NCBI GenBank assembly: GCA_002724315.1
Contig: PBOJ01000151.1
Span: 1-51,311, forward strand
Reading direction: 5' to 3'
Source of the DNA: Planctomycetaceae bacterium
GTDB taxonomy: Bacteria; Planctomycetota; Planctomycetia; Planctomycetales; Planctomycetaceae
Length of the DNA: 51,311 nucleotides
A model generated the notes under the pieces. The model had not been told where the DNA came from, ran no database searches, and saw only the letters and a program-made list of their open reading frames with translations. Shown here piece after piece: positions 1 to 9,292 of this stretch (position 1 is the first letter of the stretch; each line of letters starts with the position of its first letter). The translations under genes were made by a program, and so were the position numbers.

Positions 1-113
<113 letters not shown>

Positions 114-142
114 CCGCCCGAGTCGGACATCCGTCTCGACCG

Positions 143-170
143 ATTATCCCTGCGCCACGGCCAGCGTCAA
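143..170 (-). promoter_or_regulatory. Sigma70-type promoter for the SRP RNA
   Basis: On the minus strand TTGACG (170-165) is followed after 16 bases by GATAAT (148-143). Each hexamer matches the sigma70 consensus at 5 of 6 positions. Transcription would start near 136 and run into the SRP RNA. The promoter lies between that RNA and the end of the MATE gene, which explains the short gap there. Confidence 0.6.
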
Positions 171-178
171 GACACCAC

Positions 179-1591
179 CTACACCTCCGTCTGCACCCAC
201 GCCCCGCGCCGGTACCGCCACATCAACAAGACCGTTCGCACCGTCACATCGCCGCTCATCGCGATCCACGCCCACAGCAACCCGCCTCCCATCTCCATTC
301 CCGCCCACCAGGCCAGTGGCAGCCTGACCCCGAAGATGCCGGCAACGTGAGCCACCAGGGGAAATCTCGTATCCCCGGCCCCACGCAGTGCCGCTGTGTA
401 AACGATCGACAGAGCCAGCGGGAGCTGGAACATCGCGTTGACCCGAAACGGCAGCGTGCCGACTCTCGCCACATCTTCGGAGGTGTGCATCATTCCAAAC
501 AGCCAGGGAGCCGACAGCAGGAAGACCAGCCCGATCCCCACCGCCAGTGCTCCACACTGCCGAGCGGTTTCGTGACCGGCGGCAATCGCTCGCCCGGTCT
601 GACCGGCCCCCAGTGACTGCCCGATCAACGTCGCCGCGGCGGCACCCCAGGCCACCGCCGGCAAGTAGGTGATCCCCTCGATCCGCACCCCCACGATGTG
701 TGCCGCGAACACAGCACTGCCTCGGCCGGCATCGTCCAGTCTCGCGATGACCATCAGGAACAGGAACTGGCCGGCCCACGTGATGGCTCCGTCCACGGCG
801 GCCGGACCACCGATCCTCAGAATCCGCCGTGACGACTCGCCTCCCACACGGAGTTGGCCCGGCTCGAGTTTCAGCCCGGTGGTTCCCCGAGCCAGCACGG
901 CCACGACCAGGACTCCTCCACTGAACCTCGCTGCGAGGGTTCCGGCCACGATCCCGTCAATCCCCCACGCGGCAATCCCCCACGACTCTCCGGCACCGGC
1001 TCCGAAAACCAGCACGGTGGAGACAATCACGTTGAGCAGGCTGACCAACCCGAGCACGACCATCGGGGTCCGCATATTGCCGCTGCCCCGCAGGGCCGCG
1101 GCAGCGGCCAGCGTGACACCGGTGGCCACGTGGCCCACCCCATCCACCCTGAGGTAATGCACCACGATCCGGCCATCCTCGCCGACCATCTCCAGCATTC
1201 TCGCCATCCACGGCGCCACCGCGTAAATCAACGCGTAGACCACTCCTCCGGCAACCGCAGCCAGGGCCACGGACCGGTTCATGATACGGTTGGCCTCGAC
1301 CACCTCGCCGGCTCCCCGGTGCCGGGCCACCAACGCCGTGGTGCCCGTGGCAACCAATCCGAAGAGCATCGAGGCCAGCCAGCCCACGTAGGCGGCCAAC
1401 CCCACCGCGCTGGTGGCCACTTCGCTGATGCCGTCAATTCGGCCGCTCAGCCAGGTGTCGTAGAGCCCGACCAGGAACCCCAGCACCTGTTCGCACAACA
1501 CGGGCCAAGCCAGCAGCAGCACGGTCCGTCGCAACGGCCCCGACACCAGCGGATTCTCCGAGACATCAGCCCGGTCCGCCGCGTCGGTCAT
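179..1591 (-). CDS. MATE family multidrug/toxin exporter
   Basis: The 470-residue protein is an inner-membrane transporter with about 12 hydrophobic segments arranged as two similar halves, as expected for MATE proteins. Family-typical features are the N-terminal LAWPVLCEQVLGF segment and the GSGNMRTP and GAGDTRFP loops that occur at equivalent places in the two halves. MATE proteins expel cationic drugs or metabolites using a Na+ or H+ gradient; the substrate cannot be read from sequence. The ATG at 1591 overlaps the stop of the preceding aminotransferase gene (ATGA), so the two are probably translationally coupled and may act on the same compound. The ATG is chosen because of this overlap. 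Confidence 0.9.
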   Translation of the reverse strand: MTDAADRADVSENPLVSGPLRRTVLLLAWPVLCEQVLGFLVGLYDTWLSGRIDGISEVATSAVGLAAYVGWLASMLFGLVATGTTALVARHRGAGEVVEANRIMNRSVALAAVAGGVVYALIYAVAPWMARMLEMVGEDGRIVVHYLRVDGVGHVATGVTLAAAAALRGSGNMRTPMVVLGLVSLLNVIVSTVLVFGAGAGESWGIAAWGIDGIVAGTLAARFSGGVLVVAVLARGTTGLKLEPGQLRVGGESSRRILRIGGPAAVDGAITWAGQFLFLMVIARLDDAGRGSAVFAAHIVGVRIEGITYLPAVAWGAAAATLIGQSLGAGQTGRAIAAGHETARQCGALAVGIGLVFLLSAPWLFGMMHTSEDVARVGTLPFRVNAMFQLPLALSIVYTAALRGAGDTRFPLVAHVAGIFGVRLPLAWWAGMEMGGGLLWAWIAMSGDVTVRTVLLMWRYRRGAWVQTEV

Positions 1592-2961
1592 GCTGGCGGA
1601 ATCAGGCCGTCAGCGGCCAACAGGTCAATCGCCACGGAGAACCCAGACAGCGTCGCTTCGATGTCCTCGTCGGAGTGAGCCGAGGAAGTCGATCCGGCCC
1701 AACCCATCCAGTCGACACCAGCCAGCAACAGGGCACACCGAAAAGCGTGGCCGAGTGCGTCATCGAACTTCACGTCCAGGCGCCGATAATCCCCCTCGTA
1801 AGGAACCCAGTCGTCACCGTCGGGGGCAGGACCGTCATAGCCGGGGATGAGCTTGATCGCTGAGAAGTCCCCGTAGGCCACCCACGGAATTCCTTTCTCT
1901 GCGAACACCCCGTTGAGTCCCTGTCGCAATTTCGCGGCCTGCTGGTTGGCCACTCGCGATGGCTCACCGGTGGCCACCACGTCCAGGGCCGCACAGCCTG
2001 CGGCTGCCGACAACGGATTGGCGTTGAACGTGCCGGGGTGCTTCATCTTTTTCCCCAGCGAATTGCCGAACGCCAGCGCGTCGAGCAAATCCGCTCGTCC
2101 TGCCAGGCAACCGCCCGGCAGGCCGCCGGCCAGCACCTTGGCCATCGTCGTCATGTCGGGGACGATCTCGCAGACCGACTGGAACCCTCCCTGGTGCACC
2201 CGAAACCCGGTGATCACCTCGTCGAGGATCAGGATCGTATCGGCCTCGGCCGTGACCTGTCGCAATCCCTGCAGAAACTCGGCACGGACCGGCACCACCC
2301 CCCAGCGACTGCCATTGCCCTCGTGGATAACGCACGCCGGCTGGTGTTCCTGGATCGCCGCGGCCGCGGCCTCGAGATCATTGGGCGGCACGATGACCAG
2401 GTCGCCGAAGACCCCTTCGGTGATCCCCGGCATGCCATAGCCGTCGTCATCATGAGGCGGCGACGCGGCCGGGATCAGTTGATCGTGCCAGCCGTGGAAA
2501 TGTCCGGCAAACTTCAGCACCTTGGTCCGCCCCGTGACGATCCGGGCCACTCGCAACGCCATCAACGTCGCTTCGGTCCCGCTGTTGGTGAACCGGATCC
2601 GCTCGGCCGAAGGCACCATTCGCTGAACCCGCTCACCCCACTCCAGTTCGAGTTCATGGCAGGCACCGGGATGCGTCGACCGACCAACCTGGTCCCGGGC
2701 GGCTTCAACGACGGCCGGATGGGAATGCCCCAGCAGCAACGCTCCGTGCCCCATCCAGTAGTCGATCAACTCGTTGCCGTCCCGATCGGTCTTGCGCGAC
2801 CCCGAAGCGTGATCAACGTAAATCGGGAACGGCTTCAGGAAACGGCTGTCGTGAGTGACACCATTGGGAAACAGGCCAACGGCCCGCTCGTACAGCACCG
2901 CCGAATTCCCGAAGGATTCACGGAACCGACTCTCGATCTGCTGCGACACCGCCTGGCTCAT
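1588..2961 (-). CDS. Class III PLP-dependent aminotransferase, glutamate-1-semialdehyde aminomutase-like
   Basis: The 457-residue protein has the class III aminotransferase layout: an N-terminal FPNGVTHDSR segment like that of glutamate-1-semialdehyde 2,1-aminomutases, the glycine-rich GHFHGWHDQ region, the PLP-binding ILDEVITGFR strand and the Schiff-base lysine in AKVLAGGLPGG. The start at 2961 has an AGGAG ribosome-binding site about 7 bases upstream; the reading frame stays open further upstream but would overlap the neighbouring gene. A true HemL is possible, but the coupling with a MATE exporter (4-base overlap) hints at a specialised amino-group transfer whose product is exported. That role is inference. 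Confidence 0.85.
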   Translation of the reverse strand: MSQAVSQQIESRFRESFGNSAVLYERAVGLFPNGVTHDSRFLKPFPIYVDHASGSRKTDRDGNELIDYWMGHGALLLGHSHPAVVEAARDQVGRSTHPGACHELELEWGERVQRMVPSAERIRFTNSGTEATLMALRVARIVTGRTKVLKFAGHFHGWHDQLIPAASPPHDDDGYGMPGITEGVFGDLVIVPPNDLEAAAAAIQEHQPACVIHEGNGSRWGVVPVRAEFLQGLRQVTAEADTILILDEVITGFRVHQGGFQSVCEIVPDMTTMAKVLAGGLPGGCLAGRADLLDALAFGNSLGKKMKHPGTFNANPLSAAAGCAALDVVATGEPSRVANQQAAKLRQGLNGVFAEKGIPWVAYGDFSAIKLIPGYDGPAPDGDDWVPYEGDYRRLDVKFDDALGHAFRCALLLAGVDWMGWAGSTSSAHSDEDIEATLSGFSVAIDLLAADGLIPPA

Positions 2962-3013
2962 CGAACCGCTCCTGTTCACGTTCCTGTTTTTTTCGTGCGA
3001 ACGCCCGGGAAGA

Positions 3014-4042
3014 TCACTTCCCCTCGGCCACTGGAATGTTGAAATCTCCGGCCAGGTTCCGCCAGATCGAATGGACGTGGTTGGCGCTGTTCTGCGTGTT
3101 GTTGTACTCGACCAGGAAAGTCGGTCCCTGCACCCGGTAGTAGTGCCGCTCGTCCCGCTTCTGACTCCCCCACCAGGCGAAGTAGATGTTCTCGATCCCC
3201 GCCTTGTTGATCTCAGCTCGCCGCAGCTTCTCGACATCGGCGGGCATGTTCTTGAGGTATTCGGTCAACAGGGTCTGCATCAACTTTTTCTGTGCGGCCC
3301 CCATCTTTGAAACCGGCAACCCGACCGGCGCGGTGGTTTCCGGCTGGGCGACGCCGCCGCCACGAAGATCATCCGGAGCTTCCTTCGACCGCCAGGCAAT
3401 CTTCTCCTGGTCGGGCGTGCACGCTGTGAGGATCGAGCGGGCAAGATCTTCCTCGGGGCCCAGGACTCGGATTTCGCGACCCGGCCCGGCGTTGATCGTC
3501 CCGGGATTGGCCCCGAAGAACTCGGGAGTGGTCGATGCCAACTTGCCGTCCACGAAGGTGTAGTTCAACGAAATGTGGTGTCCCTCGAAACGCCAGCCCC
3601 AGCTCCCCGTCGCCGCCGGCTTGCCAAAGATACTGATGTAGTACTTCCGGGGATCCCGACGGTCACGACGCGTCTCGCGATTGCCACCTTCCAGGAGATA
3701 GAGCACTTCCTCGAGGCTCATCACGTTCAGGGTCTGGTCATAACCAGCCTCGGACAAACCACTCCGCAACAGGCCCAGCGCCGCTCGCAGCGGAGCCCCC
3801 TCAAGGTCCTTCACCGGCAGCCCCTTCCGCGGACGGGGAATGAAGTGCCAGTTGAGCCGCTCCTTGTCGCCGAAAGCGAACCGGCACTGCTTGGCCTGCT
3901 TCTCGTCGAGCGTCTCCAGGAAGGCCTGGCAAGCGGTCGTCATCGCCGCGGCCGATCGCACCTGGTTGTTCGTCCGTGCCAGCAACAGGGAGCCGACAAC
4001 AAGCAGGGCCAGCGCGGCGGCGGCAAATCTGCGGATGGGCAT
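3014..4042 (-). CDS. Secreted DUF3500 family protein
   Basis: The 342-residue protein begins with a signal peptide or membrane anchor (residues about 5-22, AAAALALLVVGSLLL). The rest resembles DUF3500: an N-terminal FGDKERLNWHFIPRPRKGLP segment, SIFGKPAATGSWGWRFEGHH with its Trp/Gly/His-rich core, and a C-terminal part ending with FAWWGSQKRDERHYYRVQGP and a conserved-looking EYNNTQNSANHVHSIWR. The biochemical function of the family is unknown. Proteins of this family are common as exported proteins in planctomycetes. A GAGGA ribosome-binding site lies about 8 bases before the ATG. It is 52 bases upstream of the aminotransferase and probably co-transcribed. Confidence 0.85.
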   Translation of the reverse strand: MPIRRFAAAALALLVVGSLLLARTNNQVRSAAAMTTACQAFLETLDEKQAKQCRFAFGDKERLNWHFIPRPRKGLPVKDLEGAPLRAALGLLRSGLSEAGYDQTLNVMSLEEVLYLLEGGNRETRRDRRDPRKYYISIFGKPAATGSWGWRFEGHHISLNYTFVDGKLASTTPEFFGANPGTINAGPGREIRVLGPEEDLARSILTACTPDQEKIAWRSKEAPDDLRGGGVAQPETTAPVGLPVSKMGAAQKKLMQTLLTEYLKNMPADVEKLRRAEINKAGIENIYFAWWGSQKRDERHYYRVQGPTFLVEYNNTQNSANHVHSIWRNLAGDFNIPVAEGK

Positions 4043-4124
4043 CTTGAAATTCCTCGGGATGTTCTGTCGGTGAGTGAATTGACCGTTGTTGTGTTACGTG
4101 CGTGATTGAATTGGGTGTGTGGTT

Positions 4125-4460
4125 TCAACCCGGCGGCCACGACAATCCGCGTCCTCCCAGGACATGCACGTGCAGGTGATCGACGCTCTGTCCCCCATCG
4201 GCGCCGCTGTTGATGACGGTCCGAAAACCGTTTTCCAGGCCCAGGTCCAGGGCAACGCGACGGGCCACCACCATCAGGTGCCCCATCAACGCCTCATCCT
4301 CATCCTCCAACTTGGCCAGCGAGACGATTGGCTTGCGAGGAATCACCAGCACGTGCACGGGGGCCTGCGGGCTGACGTCCCGAAACGCCAAACAGCGGTC
4401 ATCCTCGTAAACGATGTCGGCAGGAATCTCGCCGTCAATGATCTGCTGAAATACTGTCAT
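4125..4460 (-). CDS. HIT (histidine triad) family nucleotide-binding protein
   Basis: The 111-residue protein is the usual length for Hint/HinT-type purine nucleoside phosphoramidases. It has the family's N-terminal [18 protein letters not shown], the central [19 protein letters not shown], and the triad [10 protein letters not shown] close to the C-terminus. The first triad His is preceded by Asp, as is usual. The ATG at 4460 is chosen because the homologous core starts there; ten further residues could be encoded upstream but look like non-coding sequence. It lies 45 bases after trpE and probably belongs to the same transcript. Confidence 0.92.
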   Translation of the reverse strand: MTVFQQIIDGEIPADIVYEDDRCLAFRDVSPQAPVHVLVIPRKPIVSLAKLEDEDEALMGHLMVVARRVALDLGLENGFRTVINSGADGGQSVDHLHVHVLGGRGLSWPPG

Positions 4461-4505
4461 CGCTGAACTCGTTCCGCGGCAAGCTACCACATCGACAACC
4501 GTTTC

Positions 4506-6071
4506 TCAATTCGTCGACATGTTGTCCGAGGACGACCGGCCACCGGAGAGTTGCGTCTCGGCCAAGTCGATCGCAGCCAACAGTCCGCGGGCCTTGTTGA
4601 GTGTTTCCTGGAACTCGGTCTCGGGAACGCTATCGGCAACGATCCCCGCTCCGGCTTGCACATGGGCGGTTTGGTCCAGCATCACGACGGTCCTCAGGGC
4701 GATACAGGTGTCCATGTTGCCGGTGAAATCGACGTATCCGACCGCCCCCGCATAAGGGCCCCGACGGTGAGGCTCGAGTTCGTCGATGATCTCCATCGCC
4801 CGCACCTTGGGTGCTCCCGAAACGGTCCCGGCGGGGAGTCCCGCCCGCAGGGCATCCAGCGACGAATGGCCGTCGGTGAGGCGACCACGGACGTTGGAGG
4901 TGATGTGCATCACGTGGCTGTAACGTTCGACAACCATCACGTCGGAGAGTTCGACCGAGCCGAATCGGGCGACCCGGCCCACGTCGTTGCGTGCGAGGTC
5001 GACCAGCATCACATGTTCGGCCCGTTCCTTGGGATCGGCCAACAGGTCCTCGGCCAGTTGCCGATCTTCGTCCTCGGTCGCCCCCCGCACCCGCGTCCCG
5101 GCCAGCGGCCGAATCGTGACTTCATCGTCTTCGACCCGCACCATGATTTCCGGAGAACTCCCCACCAGGTCGACGCCGGGCGAACGGAGCAAAAACATGA
5201 AGGGACTGGGATTGACCACCCGCAACGCCCGGTAGACGTCCAGAGGCCGTGCAGAGGTCTCCAGGCTGAGTCGCTGGCTGATGACGACCTGGAAGATGTC
5301 ACCGGCCCTGATGTAGTTCTTGCACGATTCGACAGCCGATTCGAAACCGTCCTGGGAGAAGTTCGAAACCGTCTGACGGTGACTGGCTCGTTCGGGGTCA
5401 AAGTCGGCCATTTGCAGTTCTTCACCGGCCACGGCCAGCCGATCACACAACTCATCAACCCGTTGACACGCCCCGTGGTACTCGGCCTCGAGATCCTCGG
5501 CATCTCCTCTCGCGTGGGCCACGACCAGCACGGTTTTGTTGATGTGATCGAAGATGATCATCCGCTCGTAGAAGGCAAACGCCATGTCGGGAAGGCCACG
5601 GTCGTCCTCGGGCGGATCGGGCAGTTGTTCGCTGTAACGAATCACGTCGTAGCCGGCGTATCCCACGGCTCCACCACAAAAACGCGGCAACCCGGAAACC
5701 GGCACCGCCTGGTAACGGGCCAGCAGGGTCTCGAGTTCGGCCAACGGATCCTGGACCTCGCGGGTCTCGCCGGTGGCGTTTTCGGGAGGCTGTCCCGTCG
5801 GATCGTCTCCCTCGGCCGTCACGGTCACCTTCGTCCCATGAGACTCGATTCTCAGAAACGGATCCGCCCCCACGAAACTGAACCGCCCCACCCGCTCGCC
5901 ACCAACCACGCTCTCGAACAAGAACGCACTCTCGCCGGATCCGATCCGACAAAAGGCACTCACCGGTGTCAGCGTGTCGCTGACCAGTTGTCGATAGACC
6001 GGTACCAGCCGAGCCGAACCGGGAAGACCAGCCAGTCGAGAAAAGGTGTCGAAATCGGGAAGGTGAGCCAT
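4506..6071 (-). CDS. trpE: Anthranilate synthase component I
   Basis: This 521-residue enzyme converts chorismate plus ammonia (from TrpG) to anthranilate, the first step of tryptophan synthesis. Seen in the sequence are the N-terminal tryptophan-feedback region [17 protein letters not shown], the PFMFLLR strand, the chorismate-binding [56 protein letters not shown] and the C-terminal [18 protein letters not shown]. The LLES-like segment favours TrpE over PabB. No trpG is next to it. The ATG at 6071 starts the conserved [10 protein letters not shown]; an upstream TTG in frame is less likely. A TAGTAT hexamer on the minus strand near 6115-6110 could be its -10 box, but no good -35 lies at proper spacing. 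Confidence 0.93.
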   Translation of the reverse strand: MAHLPDFDTFSRLAGLPGSARLVPVYRQLVSDTLTPVSAFCRIGSGESAFLFESVVGGERVGRFSFVGADPFLRIESHGTKVTVTAEGDDPTGQPPENATGETREVQDPLAELETLLARYQAVPVSGLPRFCGGAVGYAGYDVIRYSEQLPDPPEDDRGLPDMAFAFYERMIIFDHINKTVLVVAHARGDAEDLEAEYHGACQRVDELCDRLAVAGEELQMADFDPERASHRQTVSNFSQDGFESAVESCKNYIRAGDIFQVVISQRLSLETSARPLDVYRALRVVNPSPFMFLLRSPGVDLVGSSPEIMVRVEDDEVTIRPLAGTRVRGATEDEDRQLAEDLLADPKERAEHVMLVDLARNDVGRVARFGSVELSDVMVVERYSHVMHITSNVRGRLTDGHSSLDALRAGLPAGTVSGAPKVRAMEIIDELEPHRRGPYAGAVGYVDFTGNMDTCIALRTVVMLDQTAHVQAGAGIVADSVPETEFQETLNKARGLLAAIDLAETQLSGGRSSSDNMSTN

Positions 6072-6143
6072 CGCTTGTCGATCAGTCGAAGCGGTCGGGG
6101 TCAATCTCCATACTAGCGGTTGGACCCTTCGGCAACACGTCGC

Positions 6144-6171
6144 TTGACGGAGGAAGGGGCAGGGCTAGAAT
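6144..6171 (+). promoter_or_regulatory. Sigma70-type promoter for mcsA-mcsB
   Basis: TTGACG (6144-6149) and TAGAAT (6166-6171) are separated by 16 bases; each matches the sigma70 consensus at 5 of 6 positions. Transcription would start near 6178, about 54 bases before the mcsA start codon. I see no CtsR-type direct heptad repeat next to it. Confidence 0.6.
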
Positions 6172-6231
6172 GAGCGGCGCGCAGCCCTGTTGATGGGTTT
6201 CCCCACCGCCAATCGCCCGGCCATCGGTCGA

Positions 6232-6768
6232 ATGAAGAAATGCCGCCGTTGCTCGAAGCCGGCCACGCTGCACATCACCGAGATGCGCGAGGGTGGAGTG
6301 CACGAATTGCATCTTTGCGAAACGTGTTACCAGGAATATCTCGACTTCTCGGAAACCCCCGAAGACACCGAGGCCCCCGAAACACCGGACTCCTCGCCGG
6401 AGATTGCCATCGAGCTCTCCGGTGACCAGACACTCGAGGAACTCGACCAGACCGCCTGCCCCAACTGCGGGATCAGTTTCCGTGAGTTCCGCAGCCAGGG
6501 GCGACTCGGTTGTCCGCACGATTACACCGAATTCGAGAACGAACTGCTTCCGCTTCTGGAGAACATCCACGGCGAAACACAGCATTGCGGCAAGCTGCCG
6601 ACACGGGCCGCCGATTCCAGTCACCGGCAATACGAACTGATCCGGCTCCGCAAGGAGCTGCAGCAGGCGGTGGCTTCCGAGGAGTACGAGTCGGCCGCAC
6701 AGTTGCGAGACGCGATCGTCGCCCTCGAATCCGAACTTGGACTCACCGACAACGAAACGGCCGATTGA
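6232..6768 (+). CDS. mcsA: McsA-like zinc-binding UVR-domain protein, activator of McsB
   Basis: The 178-residue protein has the McsA layout. First comes a zinc site with C4/C7 and C29/C32 ([16 protein letters not shown] then HLCETC). A second treble-clef-like site follows in [11 protein letters not shown] and GRLGCPHDY, and a C-terminal UVR motif covers about residues 138-172 ([19 protein letters not shown]). McsA stimulates the protein-arginine kinase McsB in Firmicutes. The fourth ligand of the second site is His here, where a Cys is usual. The ATG at 6232 is chosen because homologues start with a short basic stretch before the first CxxC; an upstream in-frame start would add 14 residues. 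It sits 60 bases before mcsB on the same strand. Confidence 0.88.
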   Translation: MKKCRRCSKPATLHITEMREGGVHELHLCETCYQEYLDFSETPEDTEAPETPDSSPEIAIELSGDQTLEELDQTACPNCGISFREFRSQGRLGCPHDYTEFENELLPLLENIHGETQHCGKLPTRAADSSHRQYELIRLRKELQQAVASEEYESAAQLRDAIVALESELGLTDNETAD

Positions 6769-6828
6769 CCCCCGCCCCTGTCTCCCCTCACGCCCGCGTC
6801 GAACCGGGCCACACACTGGACCCTTGTC

Positions 6829-7896
6829 GTGGACCTCGACAGCTTGACCCACATCAGCGGCTCGTGGCTCAGGGGCACCGGCCCCGACGCCGACATTGTC
6901 GTTTCCAGCCGCATCCGGTTGGCACGAAACCTGGCACGTTTTCCGTTCATCAGCCGGGCCGATGGCGATCTCCGAGACGAAATCGCGACGCTGCTGAAAA
7001 GCCAGGTGATGGACCTGCCCACCTCACCCCGCTTCAACTACCTCGATGTCGCGGACCTCGAACAAATCGATCGCCAGTTCCTGGTGGAACGGCAACTGAT
7101 CAGCCGTGAACACGCCGACAGCCACGGGTCCCGCGGCGTGGCCATCAGCGACGAAGAGCATGTCAGCCTGATGATCAACGAAGAGGACCATCTCCGGATT
7201 CAGGTTCTCCAGAGTGGCCTGTCACTGGACAGTTGCTGGGACCTGATTCAGCAGATCGACAACCAGCTCGACGAGACACTCACCTTCGCCTTCAATGAAC
7301 GGCTCGGCTACCTGACCGCCTGCCCGACCAACGTCGGCACCGGTATCCGCGTCAGCGTGATGCTGCACCTGCCCGCGCTGGTGCTGACCAAGGAAATCAA
7401 CAAGGCTTTCAACGCGCTGCACAAGATCAACCTGGCCGTCCGTGGACTCTACGGGGAGGGCAGCCAGGCCATGGGCGACTTCTACCAGATCTCCAACCAG
7501 ATCACGCTCGGCAAAAGCGAACAGCAACTCATCGACGGGCTCAAGGACGTGATCCCCAACATCATCAAGTACGAACGGAAAGTGCGAGACGAACTGGTGC
7601 GGAAGAACCGGCGAGAACTCCACGACCAGATCTCCCGGGCCTACGGGATTCTGCAGACCGCCCAGACGATCAGCTCCGAAGAAACCATGCAGCGGCTCTC
7701 CAGCGTGAGAATGGGCATCAACCTGGAACTGATCGACGACCTCGGAATCCCAGCGGTCAACGAACTGCTGATCCACACCCAGCCAGCCCACCTCCAGAAG
7801 TTCTACAACAGCGAACTGGAGGTCCGTGAGCGAAACGAGGCCCGCGCCAGGTTCCTCAGGGGACGACTGGCCGAACGGCGGGGTGAGCAGAACTGA
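6829..7896 (+). CDS. mcsB: Protein-arginine kinase McsB
   Basis: The 355-residue protein belongs to the ATP:guanido phosphotransferase family and phosphorylates arginine residues, in Firmicutes marking proteins for ClpCP degradation. Visible are the nucleotide-binding SSRIRLARNLARFPF, the NEEDHLRIQ substrate loop, and the family signature CPTNVGTGIRVSVMLHLPAL. The C-terminus contains RNEARA (335-340), one residue away from the RDxxRA phosphoarginine-binding motif known for McsB. The start is GTG at 6829, giving the MDLDSLTHISGSWLRG N-terminus expected for this family. No clpC or ctsR is in the window, so the client protease is encoded elsewhere. Confidence 0.93.
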   Translation: MDLDSLTHISGSWLRGTGPDADIVVSSRIRLARNLARFPFISRADGDLRDEIATLLKSQVMDLPTSPRFNYLDVADLEQIDRQFLVERQLISREHADSHGSRGVAISDEEHVSLMINEEDHLRIQVLQSGLSLDSCWDLIQQIDNQLDETLTFAFNERLGYLTACPTNVGTGIRVSVMLHLPALVLTKEINKAFNALHKINLAVRGLYGEGSQAMGDFYQISNQITLGKSEQQLIDGLKDVIPNIIKYERKVRDELVRKNRRELHDQISRAYGILQTAQTISSEETMQRLSSVRMGINLELIDDLGIPAVNELLIHTQPAHLQKFYNSELEVRERNEARARFLRGRLAERRGEQN

Positions 7897-7897
7897 A

Positions 7898-7919
7898 GAG
7901 CCGGCTAGACCGCCGGTTC
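7898..7919. terminator. Hairpin between convergent mcsB and thioredoxin-like gene ends
   Basis: GAGCCGGC and GCCGGTTC form an 8-base-pair stem (one G-U) around the loop TAGACC. The hairpin starts just after the mcsB stop and overlaps the last codons of the opposite gene. No U-tract follows on either strand, so it is a weak or Rho-assisted terminator candidate at best. Confidence 0.35.
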
Positions 7920-8498
7920 CCCGGTGAAGTACGCCGGCGAATTGCCGTCACGCCACTTGATGTTGCATCCCAGGCTTGGCCGTTGATCCTCGGCAACAGC
8001 CTGTCCAGAAAGCACCGCATCACAGGCTGACCGCAGGTCAGCCCCCGTCACCGGAATCCCGCTCTCCGGACGACTCTCGTCGAACTGGCCACGATAGGCC
8101 AGCCGTTGGTCCCCGTCGAAGACGAAGAAGTCCGGCGTGCACGCAGCCCGGTAGGCCTGGGCCACCGACTGGGATTCGTCGTAGAGATACGCAAAGGTGT
8201 ACCCGGCCGAGGCGAGTTCTTCAGCCATCTTCTCGGGGCTGTCGTCCGGGTGACTTGCGACGTCGTTGGAATTGATCGCGACGATCGCGACTCCACGCTC
8301 CTGGTACTCGCGACCGAACTCGGCCAACGCTTCGCGGATGTGCACCACGAACGGGCAATGGTTGCAGATGAACGCCACCACCAACGCTGGAGCGTCGCCA
8401 TAATCCGACAGGCTGACCGAAGCTCCCGTGGTGTCAGGCAGAGTGAATTCCGGGGCAGGCGTGCCCAGTTCGAGCATTGTTGAGGCGGTCTTGACCAT
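7905..8498 (-). CDS. Thioredoxin-like / AhpC-TSA family redoxin
   Basis: The 197-residue protein has a thioredoxin-fold peroxiredoxin-like sequence: N-terminal PAPEFTLPDTTGASVSLSDY, then the redox motif in FICNHCPFVVHI (CxxC: C-N-H-C), AINSND, and the cis-proline-type CTPDFFVFD. This subfamily is common in planctomycetes and cyanobacteria; the substrate is not known. No signal peptide is visible, so it is probably cytoplasmic. The ATG at 8498 has a good AGGAGA ribosome-binding site; in-frame sequence upstream does not resemble the family. It lies 88 bases downstream of coaD and may share its transcript. Confidence 0.88.
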   Translation of the reverse strand: MVKTASTMLELGTPAPEFTLPDTTGASVSLSDYGDAPALVVAFICNHCPFVVHIREALAEFGREYQERGVAIVAINSNDVASHPDDSPEKMAEELASAGYTFAYLYDESQSVAQAYRAACTPDFFVFDGDQRLAYRGQFDESRPESGIPVTGADLRSACDAVLSGQAVAEDQRPSLGCNIKWRDGNSPAYFTGEPAV

Positions 8499-8586
8499 GA
8501 AACGGGTCTCCTGGATGAGCATTGCGGAACGTGTCGGCCAGTAGATCGGCTGGTGCCGCAGTTGGCAAGTGCCCCCTCCGACAGTC

Positions 8587-9099
8587 TCACTCCCGGTACT
8601 TTGACAACAGTGGCTCGATGACCGACTCGGGCACAAACTCGGCCAGTTGATTCACCGACCCCTCTCGCCCCATCCCGGCAATCTGCTTGATCAGACTGCT
8701 CGACACCGACGTGTACTGCTCGCTGGCCATCAGGAACACCGTCTCGATATCCGGAGCCAGGCTGCGATTGGCCAGGGTCAGTGTGAACTCGGACTCAATG
8801 TCTGTCAGGGTCCTCATGCCACGCAGCATCACCGAGGCACCGCACTGGCGAACAAAATCGACAGCCAGCCCCTCGAAACACTCCACCGCGACGTTCTCCA
8901 GCGGTGCCACGATCTCCCGCAACAGGTTCAGACGCTCTCCGGAAGAAAACAACGGTGACTTGTCCGGATTGATCCCGACACCGACCGTCACATGTCGGAA
9001 CAGACCGGCGCCGCGAGAAATGATGTCCCGGTGTCCGAGAGTCGGAGGATCAAAACTGCCGACATAGACGGCGTGTCGTGCGTCGAGCATTTCACTCAT
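8587..9099 (-). CDS. coaD: Phosphopantetheine adenylyltransferase
   Basis: The 170-residue enzyme transfers AMP from ATP to 4'-phosphopantetheine, the penultimate step of coenzyme A synthesis. The nucleotidyltransferase signature is clear: VGSFDPPTLGHRDII (T/HxGH), NPDKSPLFSSGERLNLL, then RGMRTLTDIESEFTLTLANRSL and the C-terminal YTSVSSSLIKQIA. Length fits the family (about 160-170 residues). ATG at 9099 and the in-frame ATG three codons later are both possible; a GGGAGGAG stretch lies upstream of the first. Confidence 0.94.
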   Translation of the reverse strand: MSEMLDARHAVYVGSFDPPTLGHRDIISRGAGLFRHVTVGVGINPDKSPLFSSGERLNLLREIVAPLENVAVECFEGLAVDFVRQCGASVMLRGMRTLTDIESEFTLTLANRSLAPDIETVFLMASEQYTSVSSSLIKQIAGMGREGSVNQLAEFVPESVIEPLLSKYRE

Positions 9100-9292
9100 G
9101 GTCTCGTCCCACTCCTCCCGGTCTTCCGGTGGCTGTCTCTACAGCATAGCGACCAGTGGGCCCCCGCCACGAGGCTGAGCGGATTCCTGACTGCACCTGC
9201 CATTCTGGCAGCACTCGCCGGTTTGATTGTCGGCAAAGGCATGCCAAAACGAGTGGCAGAGGTTCGTCCTGGCAATCTGCAGCGATGAGAGG

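Noticed and set aside
6110..6115. TAGTAT on the minus strand as a -10 box for trpE
   Set aside because: The only -35-like hexamer (TTGCCG) is 14 bases away, too short for a normal spacer; kept only as a remark under trpE.
9200..9260. CTGGCAGCACTCG and CGAGTGGCAG before the hsp20 genes as a possible CIRCE-like operator
   Set aside because: The arms are not a good inverted match, the spacing is far larger than the 9 bases of CIRCE, and the site lies upstream of the promoter.
9200..9260. Possible sigma54 -24/-12 promoter (TGGC elements) upstream of hsp20
   Set aside because: TGGCA is present, but no GC element occurs at the required distance.
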